Below are positions 8,862-19,700 of a DNA stretch of 64,000 nt, piece by piece. Source of the stretch: UKL13-2 sp040006575 (lineage in GTDB: Bacteria > Pseudomonadota > Gammaproteobacteria > Burkholderiales > Usitatibacteraceae); the NCBI GenBank assembly GCA_040006575.1, contig JBDTWS010000001.1:1-64000 (forward strand), given 5' to 3'. The translations under genes were made by a program, and so were the position numbers. How positions within the stretch are numbered: position 1 is the first letter of the stretch; the number at the start of each line of letters is the position of its first letter. The notes under the pieces were generated by a model. It saw only the letters and a program-made list of their open reading frames with translations, did not search any database and was not told the origin of the DNA.

Positions 8862-11800
8862 TCAGGGCATTACCAGCCCGGACCGTGCCTTGACCGCAGT
8901 GACATCCGACGTCCCAATGGTGCCATTGGCATCCAGGTCATAGATGAAGTTGGTGTTGTTGGTCGCGGTGTTGCCGCGTGCGCGTACCGCACTGATATCC
9001 ACGGCATTCACGGCCTTGCTGCTACTCACGTCACCGACCAGGAAACCCATCGACACCTGCACGGAAAGTGCACCGTTCACACCGGTGGCGCTGATCGTCG
9101 CGCGCTGGTTGTCGGGCATGCCGCTGATGTTCACGACGAGTTCATTGCCATTGTATGAAGGCGTCGCAATCCCGACGGCCGCACCCAGCGCATCCACCAC
9201 CGACAGCGAGGTCACGCTGGTGACAGGGTTGTTGAAGACAAAGACGATGCGATGCCCCGATGTGCCGGCACGCGGCTCCACGGTGATGGCGCCGCCGATT
9301 GCAGCCGCGCCGTTGAGCGGCAGATCCTTGTCGCCGGCTGCGCCGTGGGTTTTTCGCGAAAACACATTGCCGGTGTAGCTGAGCGCGATCGGTGTCACCA
9401 TTACCGTGCCCGACGCAACACCGGTACCGGCCGCATTGGTCGCCGTCACCGAACAGGTGTATGGCGTGCCGTTAACGAGACCACTCACCGTGATAGGTGA
9501 CGACGGTCCAGGCACGGAGATCGCGCCGCATGTTGCCGTGTAGCCGGTGATGGCGCTGCCGCCATTGCTTGCCGGTGGATTGAAAGCAATGCCGGCTTGT
9601 GTATTACCGGCCGTTGCCACGCCGATCACCGGCGGACCCGGGGCGACCGGCGTGATGGTCACGCCCTGCGTAACCTGCGCGGCCGCCGCGTACGTCGCAT
9701 TGCCCGCCTGGTTGGCGGCGATAGTGCAAAGCCCGGCCGAGAGCATCACCGCCGTTCCTGCACTGGCGCTGCATACGCCCGGCGTAATCGAGCTGTACAC
9801 GATGGCATTGCCCGATGCGCCACCGCTTGCAGTGGGTGCAATCGCGAATCCGCCGCCGGCAACGAAGGCACGCGGACTGGACTGCGCACCAAACGTGATG
9901 ACCTGCGGCGCAAGACCGATCGTGATCGATAGTCCCGCGCTGCCGGTGTTGCCACTGTTGGTTGCCGAGATCGTGGCATTGAACACGCCACTTTGCGTCG
10001 GCGTGCCGGAGATGAGGCCGGTGGACGGATTGACCGCGAGCCCGTTGGGCAATCCGCTCGCGCCATATGACGTTGGTCCCGATGTGGCGACGATCTGGTA
10101 GTTGAACACCTGCAGGAGCGCGCCGCTCGCCGTCGCCGGGCTGACGATCACCGGCGCGGCTTCCGCTACATTGAGGCTGACTGTACGGACGTCTGAATTC
10201 AATCCTGCGCGTGTCGCGCGATAGGTGAATGTATCCGCGCCGGTGTAGCCGGCGTTAGGCGTGTAGGTCGCGGTGGTATCGGTGAATGCCGAGAGGCTGC
10301 CGTGTGCCGGGCCGGATACAACCTGCAGCGAGGTAAAGGCGACGACGAACGTATTGAGATACACCTGGCTGGACACATCCACCTGCGTCGGCGTATTGAA
10401 CGGCACCGCCACCGCAACCGGCGGAATGAAATCGCGTATGTATTCGGCGACGGCCTGGCGATCACTTGCGTTCATGCCGGTCAGCGCCGGATTCATCGAC
10501 ATGGTGATCTGGTTGGCAATCGCATAGTCGATCACCGCAGTCGCACTGCCGCCCACATTGAGTCTTGTGCCTACCGGTGGATTGCCGTGGCAGCCGGCGT
10601 TGCCACAGGTGGCGGCCCAGACAGCAGCGCCGGGCAACGCAGCCGGTGTCACCGGCGTATTTCCTGAGGCCAGGCTGGCACCGGCCGCATTGTTGGCTTT
10701 CACAGAACACTGGACCAGTGCGCCGTTCGCGAGTCCACTGACCACGATGGGTGATGCCGGACCGTTCGCTGTAACTGCGCCACAGGTTGCGCTGTAACTG
10801 GTAATGGTGAACCCGCCGTCGTTGGCCGGTGGCGTGAAGCTGACCGTCGCCTTGCTGTCGCCCGACACCGCTGTGCCGATAATCGGCGCGCCAGGAACCG
10901 CGCCGCTAATGGTGACGTTCTGCGTGACCTGCGCAGCTGCAGAATAGTTGCCGCTCCCGCCCTGGTTGGCGGCCAGCGTACATTGTCCGGCACGAATGAT
11001 GGTGTAGTTCGCGCCCGACACCGTGCACACAGTCGACGTGAGCGAACTATAGGTGACGGCCAATCCGGACGATGCCGTCGCTGCCGTAATCCCGAAACTG
11101 GCACCGGATGCATACGTCCGCGGCGTCTGCGCCGGGAAAGAAATTGTCTGGCCGCCCTGCACCACGCTGAATGTTTGCGTGACACCGGTTGCCGCCAGGA
11201 AATTGGCATTGCCTGCCTGTTGCGCGGTAATGCTGCAGGTGCCCAGTCCAACCAATGTCACGCTGGCGCCGGCCACGGTGCAAACACCGCCAGAATTGGA
11301 CACATAAGTCACCGTGAGGCCGGAACTTGCCGTGGCCGACAACGGCACCGCCGCCGGACTGAATACCTGCGTCGACGGTCCTGTAAAGAAGATCGTTTGC
11401 GCGGCCTTGGCGACGTTCAGTGTAAACACCTGGGTCGCGTCGGGCGGCACGCCGTTAGAGGCGACCAGTGTAATTACCGTGGGACCGGCAGCCGCCGGCG
11501 TGCCGGAGATTACGCCCGCATTGATTGACACACCCGCAGGGAGTGATCCCGACTGGATGCCGATGGCGGCCGCAGGGTTGCTCGAGGCCTGAACCGAAAA
11601 CGATCCCAGCACGCCCACGGTGAAGGTGGCATTGTTCGCACTGGTTATGATGGGTGCCGTCGGTGTGGGTGCCGGCGTTACCGTCACATTGCCCGATGCC
11701 GGACCGGTGCCCGCTGAATTACTCGCGCGCACCGAGCAGGTGTAGAGCGTGCCATTGCTGAGTCCCGACACGACAATCGGCGAAGAAGTATTGCTGCCGC

Positions 11801-14800
11801 TACCGCTGGGCGTGCAAGTCGCGCTGTAACCGGTTATGGTGCCGCCGCCTGTGTTTGCCGGTGCGCTGAATGCAATGGTTGCCTGCAGATTGCCGGCGGT
11901 GGCCGCGCCAATGACCGGTGCGCCTGGTGCAATGGCTGTGATCGCGATATCGCGTGTCACCTCCGGCGCCACGTTGAAGCTGACATTGCCGGATTGGTTG
12001 GCGGCTATTCGACAGGTGCCTGCCGAGAGAATCGTTACTGTCGTTGCAGACACGGTACATACACCCGTAAAGAGCGAACTATAGGTTACCGCGAGCCCGG
12101 AAGTCGCACTTGCCAGTGGAGTGATCGAGAACGTGTTTCCCGGCGAAGGCGCGAACGACCGCGATGGTGTCGACTGCACGGGAAAATCAATGGTCTGGTT
12201 GCCGGCATTGAGCGAGATCATCAGGGTTGTGCTGCCGGTGCCGCCGGCATTGGTAGCCGAAATTGTCGCACTGAATACCCCGCCCACGGTCGGCGTGCCG
12301 CTGATGGCGCCGTTGCCCGTGTTGACGCTGACACCCGTGGGCAGGCCACTGGCGCTGAACGATGTCGGATTATTGGTGGCCGAGATCTGGTAGCTGAATG
12401 CCACGCCATTGGTGCCATTCGCCGCCGCCGGGCTGGTGATCACCGGCGAAGGCGGTGGCAGCACCACCACATTGATCGTGATCTGGCTACCGAGGAATAT
12501 GGGCGGGCTGTCGTGCGAACCGGTCACGGTGAATGTGTCGGTGCCGATGTATCCCGCTGCCGGGGTGTAGGTCACCGTAGCCCCGCCGAATACGGAAAGG
12601 CTGCCATGCGCGGGCAAGCTTGCGCCTGCGACCACACTGTTGAAGGCGACGCCGCCGATTGTGAGCCGGTTGGAAACGTCGATCAGTTTCGGCGTATTGA
12701 ACGGCGTCGTCTCGGCTGTCGTCGGCACCTGGCTTGCGATATACGCCGCAATGGCGGTACGCTCTGCCGTGGTAAGCAGGGTTACCAGCGGGGTTGCTGC
12801 CATGGTTGGCTGATTGACGATGACATGGTTCAGCGTCGTGATCGCCGGACCCGCCGCATTCAGCTGGGCGCCTGTCGGCGTGGGCGCATGGCAATTGGCA
12901 CAAACGTCGGCCCAGAGTGCGACGCCGGCGCGCACTGACGGCGTGAAACTGAATGCCAGGGACGGCGTACTGCCGATAGCGTTGGTGGCCGCGACGGTGC
13001 AGGTGTACAACGTGCCATTGGTGAGCCCGGCTATGCTGATCGGCGTGGAGATATTGCCGGCCGAGATGGCACCTGGATTACAGGTCAAGGTATAACCGCT
13101 GATGGGGCTGCCGTTGTCGCTCGCCGATGGCGTGAAGTTGATGGTTGCACGGCCGTCGAACACGGTTACAACCGGGCTGGTTGGCGGGGTAGGCGCGGCG
13201 CCGGGTGTGACGCTCACCAGGGCCGGTGTACTGCTGCCGGCGACGTTGTTGGCGACGAGGCCACAGTCATATTGCACGCCGTTGACCATCGACGTCACCA
13301 GCACCGGCGACGCCGCGGCGGTGCCAATGCGTGTGGTCTGGCCCGACGCGACGCAGGTTGCGGTGTAGCCGGTGATGGTCGAACCGCCATTGCTCGCGGG
13401 TGCGGTGAATGCCAGTGAAACCTGGCCGTCGGCCGTGCTGGGCACCACGCTGGCAGGTGCGCCGGGTACCGTGCGCGGAGTCACGTTTACATTGGTCGCG
13501 GGCCCGGTGCCTGCAAAATTACCGGCAGCGACAGCACAGCTGTATTGCACCCCGTTGACCATCGAGGTGACGACGATCGGCGAGGATGATCCGGAATTGA
13601 TGCGAGTGGTCTGGCCGGCAGCCGTGCAGGTCACGCCGTAAGCGGTAATGGGCGAGCCGCCATCGCTTGCGGGTGCGGTAAACGCGATCGAGGCTTGGGT
13701 GTTGCCGGGCGTGGCCACCACATTCTGTGGCGCAGTAGGCGCCGTGGCGGCCGAAAACGTCGCCGTGACCGCGCGGGCGGCCGTCATGCTGACCGTACAG
13801 CTCCCGGTCCCGCTACATGCACCCGACCAGCCGGCAAAAAAACTCAGGAAGGAAGGTGTCGGCGTCAGCGCTACGCTGCCGCTCAGGTTCGCACTGCAGG
13901 TACCGCCACAGTTGATGCCCGACGGGCTTGACGTGACCGTACCGGTGCCGGAGCCGGCCTTGCTCACGGTCAGCGTGAACTGTGGCAACACGACCTCATC
14001 AATCCACACGGCATCACTTCCGCCGGTGCAGCAAACGCTGTCCTTGTCGTAACGCCACGTGAGCGTATGTGCACCTGCCGTGATCGGCAGGCTGACGGTG
14101 GTCCAGCCGGCTTCACCCGACACGCCGGTCAACCCGGGGCGATTCGCGCAGGATCCGCCCAAGCCCTGTGCCGCGCCATCGATGAGGAACTGGAAGCAAT
14201 CCCATGTGTTTTCGCTGGAAACCTTGTAGTTGAAGCGGATGGTCCCGGCCGCAAAGGTGCCGGAAATTTGAATATTGGCCTGGAGCAATGTACCCGCGTC
14301 CGCAAGGAACATCGGCCGCAGGCTGCATCCGCCCTCGGTTGAGTTTTCATTCGACGCAACCATCCAGCCGGTGGTCGATCCGCCCGGCACGGTCCAACCG
14401 GCAGGCATATTGCACGCGGGCGGGAACAATTCATTGGCGGGCGCGCTGACCTGAAAGCTCTGGATGATGTCACTCGCGTCGCTATAGTTGGCGTTGCCCA
14501 ACTGCGAAGCCGTCACGCTGCAGGTGCCGGGGTTACCAGTGAGCGTGATGAGACTGCCATTCGTGCCCGATGAACTACAGACACCTGACGCGGCGAAGGT
14601 CACCGCGTTGCCGGAACTGCCGCCGATGGCGCTGACGTTAAATGCCGGCGACGTGGTAAGGCGATTGCTGAGCGCCGCAAAGCTGATCGCCTGGCTGGCC
14701 TTGTTGATGAGGAACGTAATCGCCTTGATATCGGTGGCGGATGGATTGACCGCAGCTGGATTCGAGACGCTGGCCATCACCGTGAAATTCCCTGCGGCGC

Positions 14801-16613
14801 CCGGCACGCCCGAAATGAGGCCGGTACTTGAATTCACCGACAGGCCGGGTGGCAGGCCGGTGGCGCCAAAGGTCAGCGGGAAATTGGTACCGGTGATGAA
14901 GTACGCAAATGCCGATCCGAAGGTGCCGGTCGCCAGCGTCGCACTGACCACCGACGTTGATAGCGGCATGGCTACCTGGTCGATCCACGCTGCGTCGCCG
15001 TTGAACTGGTTGGTGTCATCGGTCTCGTACGAATAGGTGACCGTGTGTGAGCCGGCCGTGATCGGGAAGCTGACGGCGCCGTACGGCGCAATGCCCGACA
15101 CGCCCACTTCATCGCTGCCGAAGCACGCGGACGGCGTACCTTGAGACACCCCATCAATCTGCAGCCTGAAGCAGTCCCAGCCGGCTTCGCTGCCCACGCG
15201 CCGCTGGAAAACAATGTTGCCGGGATCGAAAGTAGCCAACAGGGCAATTGCTGCTTTATTGGTGGTACCGGGGGCGGCGATTGGCATCGGGTCGGACTTT
15301 AGGCCGCAGGTACCCTGTGACGCCGCGCCGGCCTCGCTGGTGGCACTCCAGCCATACGTCACGCCGATCGGCTTCAGCCAGCCAGGCGGCACCGCACAAG
15401 CGGGCGGGAATAACTCGGCACTGGCATCCACGACGTTAAAACTTCGCGCAACGGCCGATGCTGCGGTGTAGTTCGTACTCGCCGCCTGGTTGGCCGTCAC
15501 GGTACAAGTTCCCACTGCTCCCGTGAGCGTAATGGTGGCGCCATTGGTGCCGCCACTGCTACACACGCCGCTTGCGGAAAACGTTACCGGGTTTCCTGAG
15601 GCGCCACCGGATGCGCTGACGCTAAACGGGCCATCGCTGGTGACTTTATCGCTGAGTGTATTAAAGGTGATGGCTTGTGGCAGTTGCGCGATAGTGATGG
15701 AAATAGCGCGCGAGCCGGATTGATTGTTGAGTGTGCCGTTGAGGCAATTGCGCGCAGCCAGCGTAACCGGGAACGACCCGGCCTGTGTGGGCGTCCCGGT
15801 AATCGTGCCATTGGCATTTAACGTGAGGCCCGATGGGAGCGCGCCGGCCGATATGATGTAGCTATATGGCGGGCCGCCCGTGGAAACAGGGGTGTAGGTG
15901 GCGATCGCCGAATTGTAGGTGCCGGTGATGGAACCGCCGCTGCTGGCAATGTTCGGTACTGCCGGATTGGCGATGTTGATTGAACTGCTGCGCGTGCTCG
16001 ACTGGTAGGTGTCGAGTACCACCGCTCCACCGGGCGTATCAATATTGCCCTGGGCGCGCCATGAAAATGTGTCTGTACCACACTGGCCTGTGGTGGGGAC
16101 ATAAGTGGCGGTTGTCCCGCTGTAGCTGACAGAGCCACGGGCACCTGACGCTGTGGTGACGATCGCGGAATATGCGCCGTATGACGTTCCCAGATAAATA
16201 TTCGGGAGCGCCAGGCCGGTGCCTGCCGAATTGAAAGGGACGGCCTGTCCATTCGGGTTCGGGCTCGAAAAAAACGTGGCAATGTGCGCGGCGAGATCAT
16301 CTTCCTGTGTGTTGTTGAACGAGGCCGCTGAATAGCCGCCCATGCCATTTGCCATGGCCAGGTTGATCAGGCGGCCTGCATTGGCACCATTTCTTATCGC
16401 GATGCTTGAGGTGCCGCTGGCGCCGTGACAGCCCGTGCATTGCGCGTAGGTCGCCGCGCCATTGGTCGCATTGCCAGTGGTGGGCGGAAAAGTAGTTTGC
16501 GCGGCGGACTGTGTGGGCCACAGCATCATCACGAGTGCATGGGAAACCAGCAGCATTGCGGCAACGCGCCGCAAATTTGCCGCTGTCCCTCGCTGACCAT
16601 TTGTTTTTTTCAT
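8862..16613 (-). CDS. Giant secreted cytochrome c / Ig-repeat protein with dockerin-like C-terminus (2583 aa)
   Basis: Third gene of the minus-strand tandem. The signal peptide ends about residue 39 (WPTQSAAQ). Three heme motifs are visible: CTGCH (59-63), CANCH (1238-1242) and the wider CGNAGCH (2003-2009). Each sits in a small cytochrome-like unit with a downstream Met (for example ANGMGG) and a helical end (AAYI, AEYI), followed by a Big_9-like unit containing TYTP and GADTFTYR. Between them lie putative-Ig units (GLPxGLxVNxxTGxISGTP), MBG-like units (ITFxxQ to CTVTANQ), Fn3-like units (GYTATC to YTCSV), and two Trp-rich ELFPPAC units at about residues 400-560 and 690-850 that I cannot assign. 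The last 170 residues hold the shared SRKTHG/EPR module and two calcium-loop-like repeats (YDLDANGTIGTSDVTAVKAR). The function is inferred to be a surface fibre carrying heme. AAGGA stands ten bases before the ATG. Confidence 0.85.
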   Translation of the reverse strand: MKKTNGQRGTAANLRRVAAMLLVSHALVMMLWPTQSAAQTTFPPTTGNATNGAATYAQCTGCHGASGTSSIAIRNGANAGRLINLAMANGMGGYSAASFNNTQEDDLAAHIATFFSSPNPNGQAVPFNSAGTGLALPNIYLGTSYGAYSAIVTTASGARGSVSYSGTTATYVPTTGQCGTDTFSWRAQGNIDTPGGAVVLDTYQSSTRSSSINIANPAVPNIASSGGSITGTYNSAIATYTPVSTGGPPYSYIISAGALPSGLTLNANGTITGTPTQAGSFPVTLAARNCLNGTLNNQSGSRAISITIAQLPQAITFNTLSDKVTSDGPFSVSASGGASGNPVTFSASGVCSSGGTNGATITLTGAVGTCTVTANQAASTNYTAASAVARSFNVVDASAELFPPACAVPPGWLKPIGVTYGWSATSEAGAASQGTCGLKSDPMPIAAPGTTNKAAIALLATFDPGNIVFQRRVGSEAGWDCFRLQIDGVSQGTPSACFGSDEVGVSGIAPYGAVSFPITAGSHTVTYSYETDDTNQFNGDAAWIDQVAMPLSTSVVSATLATGTFGSAFAYFITGTNFPLTFGATGLPPGLSVNSSTGLISGVPGAAGNFTVMASVSNPAAVNPSATDIKAITFLINKASQAISFAALSNRLTTSPAFNVSAIGGSSGNAVTFAASGVCSSSGTNGSLITLTGNPGTCSVTASQLGNANYSDASDIIQSFQVSAPANELFPPACNMPAGWTVPGGSTTGWMVASNENSTEGGCSLRPMFLADAGTLLQANIQISGTFAAGTIRFNYKVSSENTWDCFQFLIDGAAQGLGGSCANRPGLTGVSGEAGWTTVSLPITAGAHTLTWRYDKDSVCCTGGSDAVWIDEVVLPQFTLTVSKAGSGTGTVTSSPSGINCGGTCSANLSGSVALTPTPSFLSFFAGWSGACSGTGSCTVSMTAARAVTATFSAATAPTAPQNVVATPGNTQASIAFTAPASDGGSPITAYGVTCTAAGQTTRINSGSSSPIVVTSMVNGVQYSCAVAAGNFAGTGPATNVNVTPRTVPGAPASVVPSTADGQVSLAFTAPASNGGSTITGYTATCVASGQTTRIGTAAASPVLVTSMVNGVQYDCGLVANNVAGSSTPALVSVTPGAAPTPPTSPVVTVFDGRATINFTPSASDNGSPISGYTLTCNPGAISAGNISTPISIAGLTNGTLYTCTVAATNAIGSTPSLAFSFTPSVRAGVALWADVCANCHAPTPTGAQLNAAGPAITTLNHVIVNQPTMAATPLVTLLTTAERTAIAAYIASQVPTTAETTPFNTPKLIDVSNRLTIGGVAFNSVVAGASLPAHGSLSVFGGATVTYTPAAGYIGTDTFTVTGSHDSPPIFLGSQITINVVVLPPPSPVITSPAAANGTNGVAFSYQISATNNPTSFSASGLPTGVSVNTGNGAISGTPTVGGVFSATISATNAGGTGSTTLMISLNAGNQTIDFPVQSTPSRSFAPSPGNTFSITPLASATSGLAVTYSSLFTGVCTVSATTVTILSAGTCRIAANQSGNVSFNVAPEVTRDIAITAIAPGAPVIGAATAGNLQATIAFSAPANTGGGTITGYSATCTPSGSGSNTSSPIVVSGLSNGTLYTCSVRASNSAGTGPASGNVTVTPAPTPTAPIITSANNATFTVGVLGSFSVQASSNPAAAIGIQSGSLPAGVSINAGVISGTPAAAGPTVITLVASNGVPPDATQVFTLNVAKAAQTIFFTGPSTQVFSPAAVPLSATASSGLTVTYVSNSGGVCTVAGASVTLVGLGTCSITAQQAGNANFLAATGVTQTFSVVQGGQTISFPAQTPRTYASGASFGITAATASSGLAVTYSSLTSTVCTVSGANYTIIRAGQCTLAANQGGSGNYSAAAQVTQNVTISGAVPGAPIIGTAVSGDSKATVSFTPPANDGGFTITSYSATCGAVTANGPASPIVVSGLANGALVQCSVKANNAAGASLASGNTPVTPAALPGAAVWAATCGNAGCHGNPPVGTRLNVGGSATAVIDYAIANQITMSMNPALTGMNASDRQAVAEYIRDFIPPVAVAVPFNTPTQVDVSSQVYLNTFVVAFTSLQVVSGPAHGSLSAFTDTTATYTPNAGYTGADTFTYRATRAGLNSDVRTVSLNVAEAAPVIVSPATASGALLQVFNYQIVATSGPTSYGASGLPNGLAVNPSTGLISGTPTQSGVFNATISATNSGNTGSAGLSITIGLAPQVITFGAQSSPRAFVAGGGFAIAPTASGGASGNAIVYSSITPGVCSASAGTAVMLSAGLCTIAANQAGNATYAAAAQVTQGVTITPVAPGPPVIGVATAGNTQAGIAFNPPASNGGSAITGYTATCGAISVPGPSSPITVSGLVNGTPYTCSVTATNAAGTGVASGTVMVTPIALSYTGNVFSRKTHGAAGDKDLPLNGAAAIGGAITVEPRAGTSGHRIVFVFNNPVTSVTSLSVVDALGAAVGIATPSYNGNELVVNISGMPDNQRATISATGVNGALSVQVSMGFLVGDVSSSKAVNAVDISAVRARGNTATNNTNFIYDLDANGTIGTSDVTAVKARSGLVMP

Positions 16614-16709
16614 TGTCCGACTATCCTTTTGGCCGTCCCAGGTACTTCATGCGAGCGGCAATGATGGAGGCTTCTTCACAACGCTCTGTTAAAGTTTCGC
16701 TAACTATCA

Positions 16710-16774
16710 AAACTCCAGCGCCGGCGCGGCTTTCAGCCCGAAAACGCCCTGCGACCCACGCCAATATTAGAGTT
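16710..16774. repeat. About 65-bp imperfect palindrome, copy B
   Basis: Starts AAACTCCAGCGCCGGCGCGG and ends near TATTAGAGTT. It lies between the stop of the 1252-aa gene (16779) and the start of the 2583-aa gene (16613). With copy C at 20461-20526 it brackets the 1252-aa gene. The right arm is more diverged than in copies A and C. Confidence 0.6.
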
Positions 16775-16778
16775 CATT

Positions 16779-19700
16779 TCACTTCGGCAACACCTTTGCC
16801 GACCGCAGCTTCACGGCCAGCACGTCCAGGTTGTTGATGACACCGTCCGCATTAAGATCAAAGCGCATCGTTGCCTTCCTCACCGCAAAACCGTCATGGG
16901 CTTTCACGGCGCTGATATCACTGGCATTGACAGCGCGTGTCGCATTCACATCCCCCACCAGAAACGCCATGTTCACGCTCGCGCCGAAACCCGCCTGGCC
17001 ATCGATGTCGTCAATGGCAATGCGGTAGAGGCTGTTGTCGGGGATGCCGCTCACGGTCACGATAATGTCGCTGCCGTCAATCACCAGTCCGGCATTCGTG
17101 ATGGCCGGGTTGCCGTCATTGGCGGTGACGCTCAATGCCGGCGGCTTGCTCAGGCCATGATTGAACTGGAAAACAATATTGAATCCGGCGCCACCTGCGC
17201 GCGGCTCGATATTGCTACCGCCGTCGGTGTCCTCACCCTGTGAGAGATCAAAGTCCAGGACACCGGCCGTGCCGTGGACTTTGCGTGACACGATGCCGGT
17301 CAGCGCGAGCGGCGGCTGCGGCATCGCGCTGGCCGACGTGGCAGGCCCGGTGAAGAATCCATTGTTGGCGCGCACGTCGCACGTGTAGCTCACGCCGTTG
17401 GTGAGCCCGCTGACCACTACCGGTGACACCGCGGGATCGGTGGTCACGGCACCGGGATTGCAGGTGACTGAATAACTCACGATGGCCGCACCGCCGTTGC
17501 TGACCGGGTTGGTGAAGGTAACCGTTACCTGTCCGTCGCCACCAATCGCATGCACATTGGTCGGCGCCCCTGGTGCGGTCACGGCGTTGAACGTGGCGGT
17601 TACCGCTTTCGCGGCATCCATGGTCACCACACAGTTGCCACTGCCGCTACATCCACTGCCGGACCACACGGCCGGCGCTGTCCCCGCGACGGGAGAAGAG
17701 CTCAACGTCACCAGCGCGTTGACATTGAAATTCGCCGTGCATTGCGCGCCGCAATTGATGCCGGCGGGATTGGACGTAACGGTGCCGCTGCCCGCACCGG
17801 CCTTGGTCACAGTGAGCGCGGCGCCGCTGATCGTGATGGTCAGCGTGGCCGTGCCGGAACCGCCGGCGTTACCGGCGGAGAGGCCGACGATAAAGGTTCC
17901 CTGCGCGTTCGCGATGCCGTAGACCTGCCCGGTACTCGTATTGATGAAGAGTCCCGCCGGCAAACCGGTCGCGCCATACAGGGTGGGTGCGTTGCTCGCC
18001 ACGATGTTGTAGGCGAAGGCGGTCCCGCCTGCACCACTCGCTGACGTCGCACTGCTGATCACCGGCGCAGACGGCAGCGCGATATTGACGACAGCCGTCC
18101 GGGTATCGGTGCTTCCGGCGGGGCCGGTGGCGCGATAGGTGAACGCATCGGGCCCGCTCTGTCCGGTAAACGGCGTGTAGACCGCAGTGGTGCTACCGCT
18201 ACCGATGAACACACTGCCCTTGCTGGGTGCCGTGACGACACTGACAGCCGTCAACGTGCCGGTACCGAGGGTGATGTTGGGCAACGTGAAGCCGACGCTG
18301 GTGTTGTGGATGACGGCTGCATTGGACGGATTGGTGCCGGGAACAAAAGTGCCGATGTACGAAGCCAGCTCGGCCTGCTGCGTTGCATTGGGCGGAATCG
18401 GAATCGGACCCGACAAATGCGCTGTCGCAAAGTTGTTGGTGTATAGCCATCCGATAAACGTCGGCGAGTTGGCAGCATTGAGTTTGCTGCCAGCTGGACT
18501 GGCACCGTGGCAGGTGTCGCAGGCATTGAATTGCAGGAAACCGCCGCCCTCGGCCCAATCGTTCTGGCCTTGCGCGGTGTTGATACCCGTCGCCGTGATG
18601 ACAAACGATTGCGTGATCACCGGCGCAAGCGAGTAATTGGCATTGCCGGTCTGGTTGGCGGTGAGCGTGCAGGTGCCCGCCGCCAAGTTCAGCACCGTGT
18701 TGCTCGACACCGTGCACACACTGTTGGTGAGGCTCGAATATGCCACGGCGAGTCCCGACGTCGAAGTGGCCTTCAATGGCACGCGCGCGTTGCTGACGAC
18801 TTGCGCAGGAATCACCGGGAAAGTAATCGCCTGTGATGCTTTGGCCACAGTAAGCGTGAACGTCTGAACTGCATTGGACGGCACATTGTTGTTCGCGGTG
18901 AAAGTCAGGATGTAGCTACCGACGGTGCCGAGCGGTGGCGTACCGGTAACAACTCCGGTCCCCGGCGTGAACGTCACGCCCTGCGGAAGCGTCCCGCTCA
19001 TCGACAGGCCCGGCGCCGGCACGCCCGTCGCCGTCACCGTGTGGGTGCCGGTGGTGCCGACGGTAAATGTCGCATTGTTGGGACTGGTGAAACCGGGCGC
19101 GATGGCGCCGTTGGTGGGCGTGACGGTGGCGCTTCCCGACACGGTGCCACCGATGGCGTTGGTGGCAGTGACCGTGCAGGTATAGAAAGTGGAATTGGTG
19201 AGGCCGCCGACGATGATCGGTGAGGCCGCGCCGTCGGCAAACACATTGCCCGGATTACACGCCGCGCGATAACTGCTGATGGGACTGCCGCCGTCACTGG
19301 CCGACGGCGTGAAGGCGATCGTCGCCTGCGCGTTGCCGGGCGCGGCAAGATTGATCGTGGGTGCGGTCGGTACGACGGCATTGATGACGATGCTGCGCGC
19401 TACGCTGATGCTGTTGTAATTGGCGTTGCCGTTTTGGGTGGCGGTAATGGTGCAGGTACCGGCCAGCGGACCGACGGACACGGTGGTACCCGAGACGATG
19501 CAGATCTGCGCACTGCTGGTTGCATAGGTAATCGCGCCGGCGAGCGGCCCGCCGGTTGCTGCCGGATTCAGCGGGAACGAAAGCCCTGCCGCATAGTTGC
19601 GCGTCGCCGGCGATTGGGCGGCAAAACTGATGGTCTGGCTGCCCATGCCGACGGTGACGCTCTGCCCGGCCTGCGTCGAGTTGTATATGCCGTTGCCCGC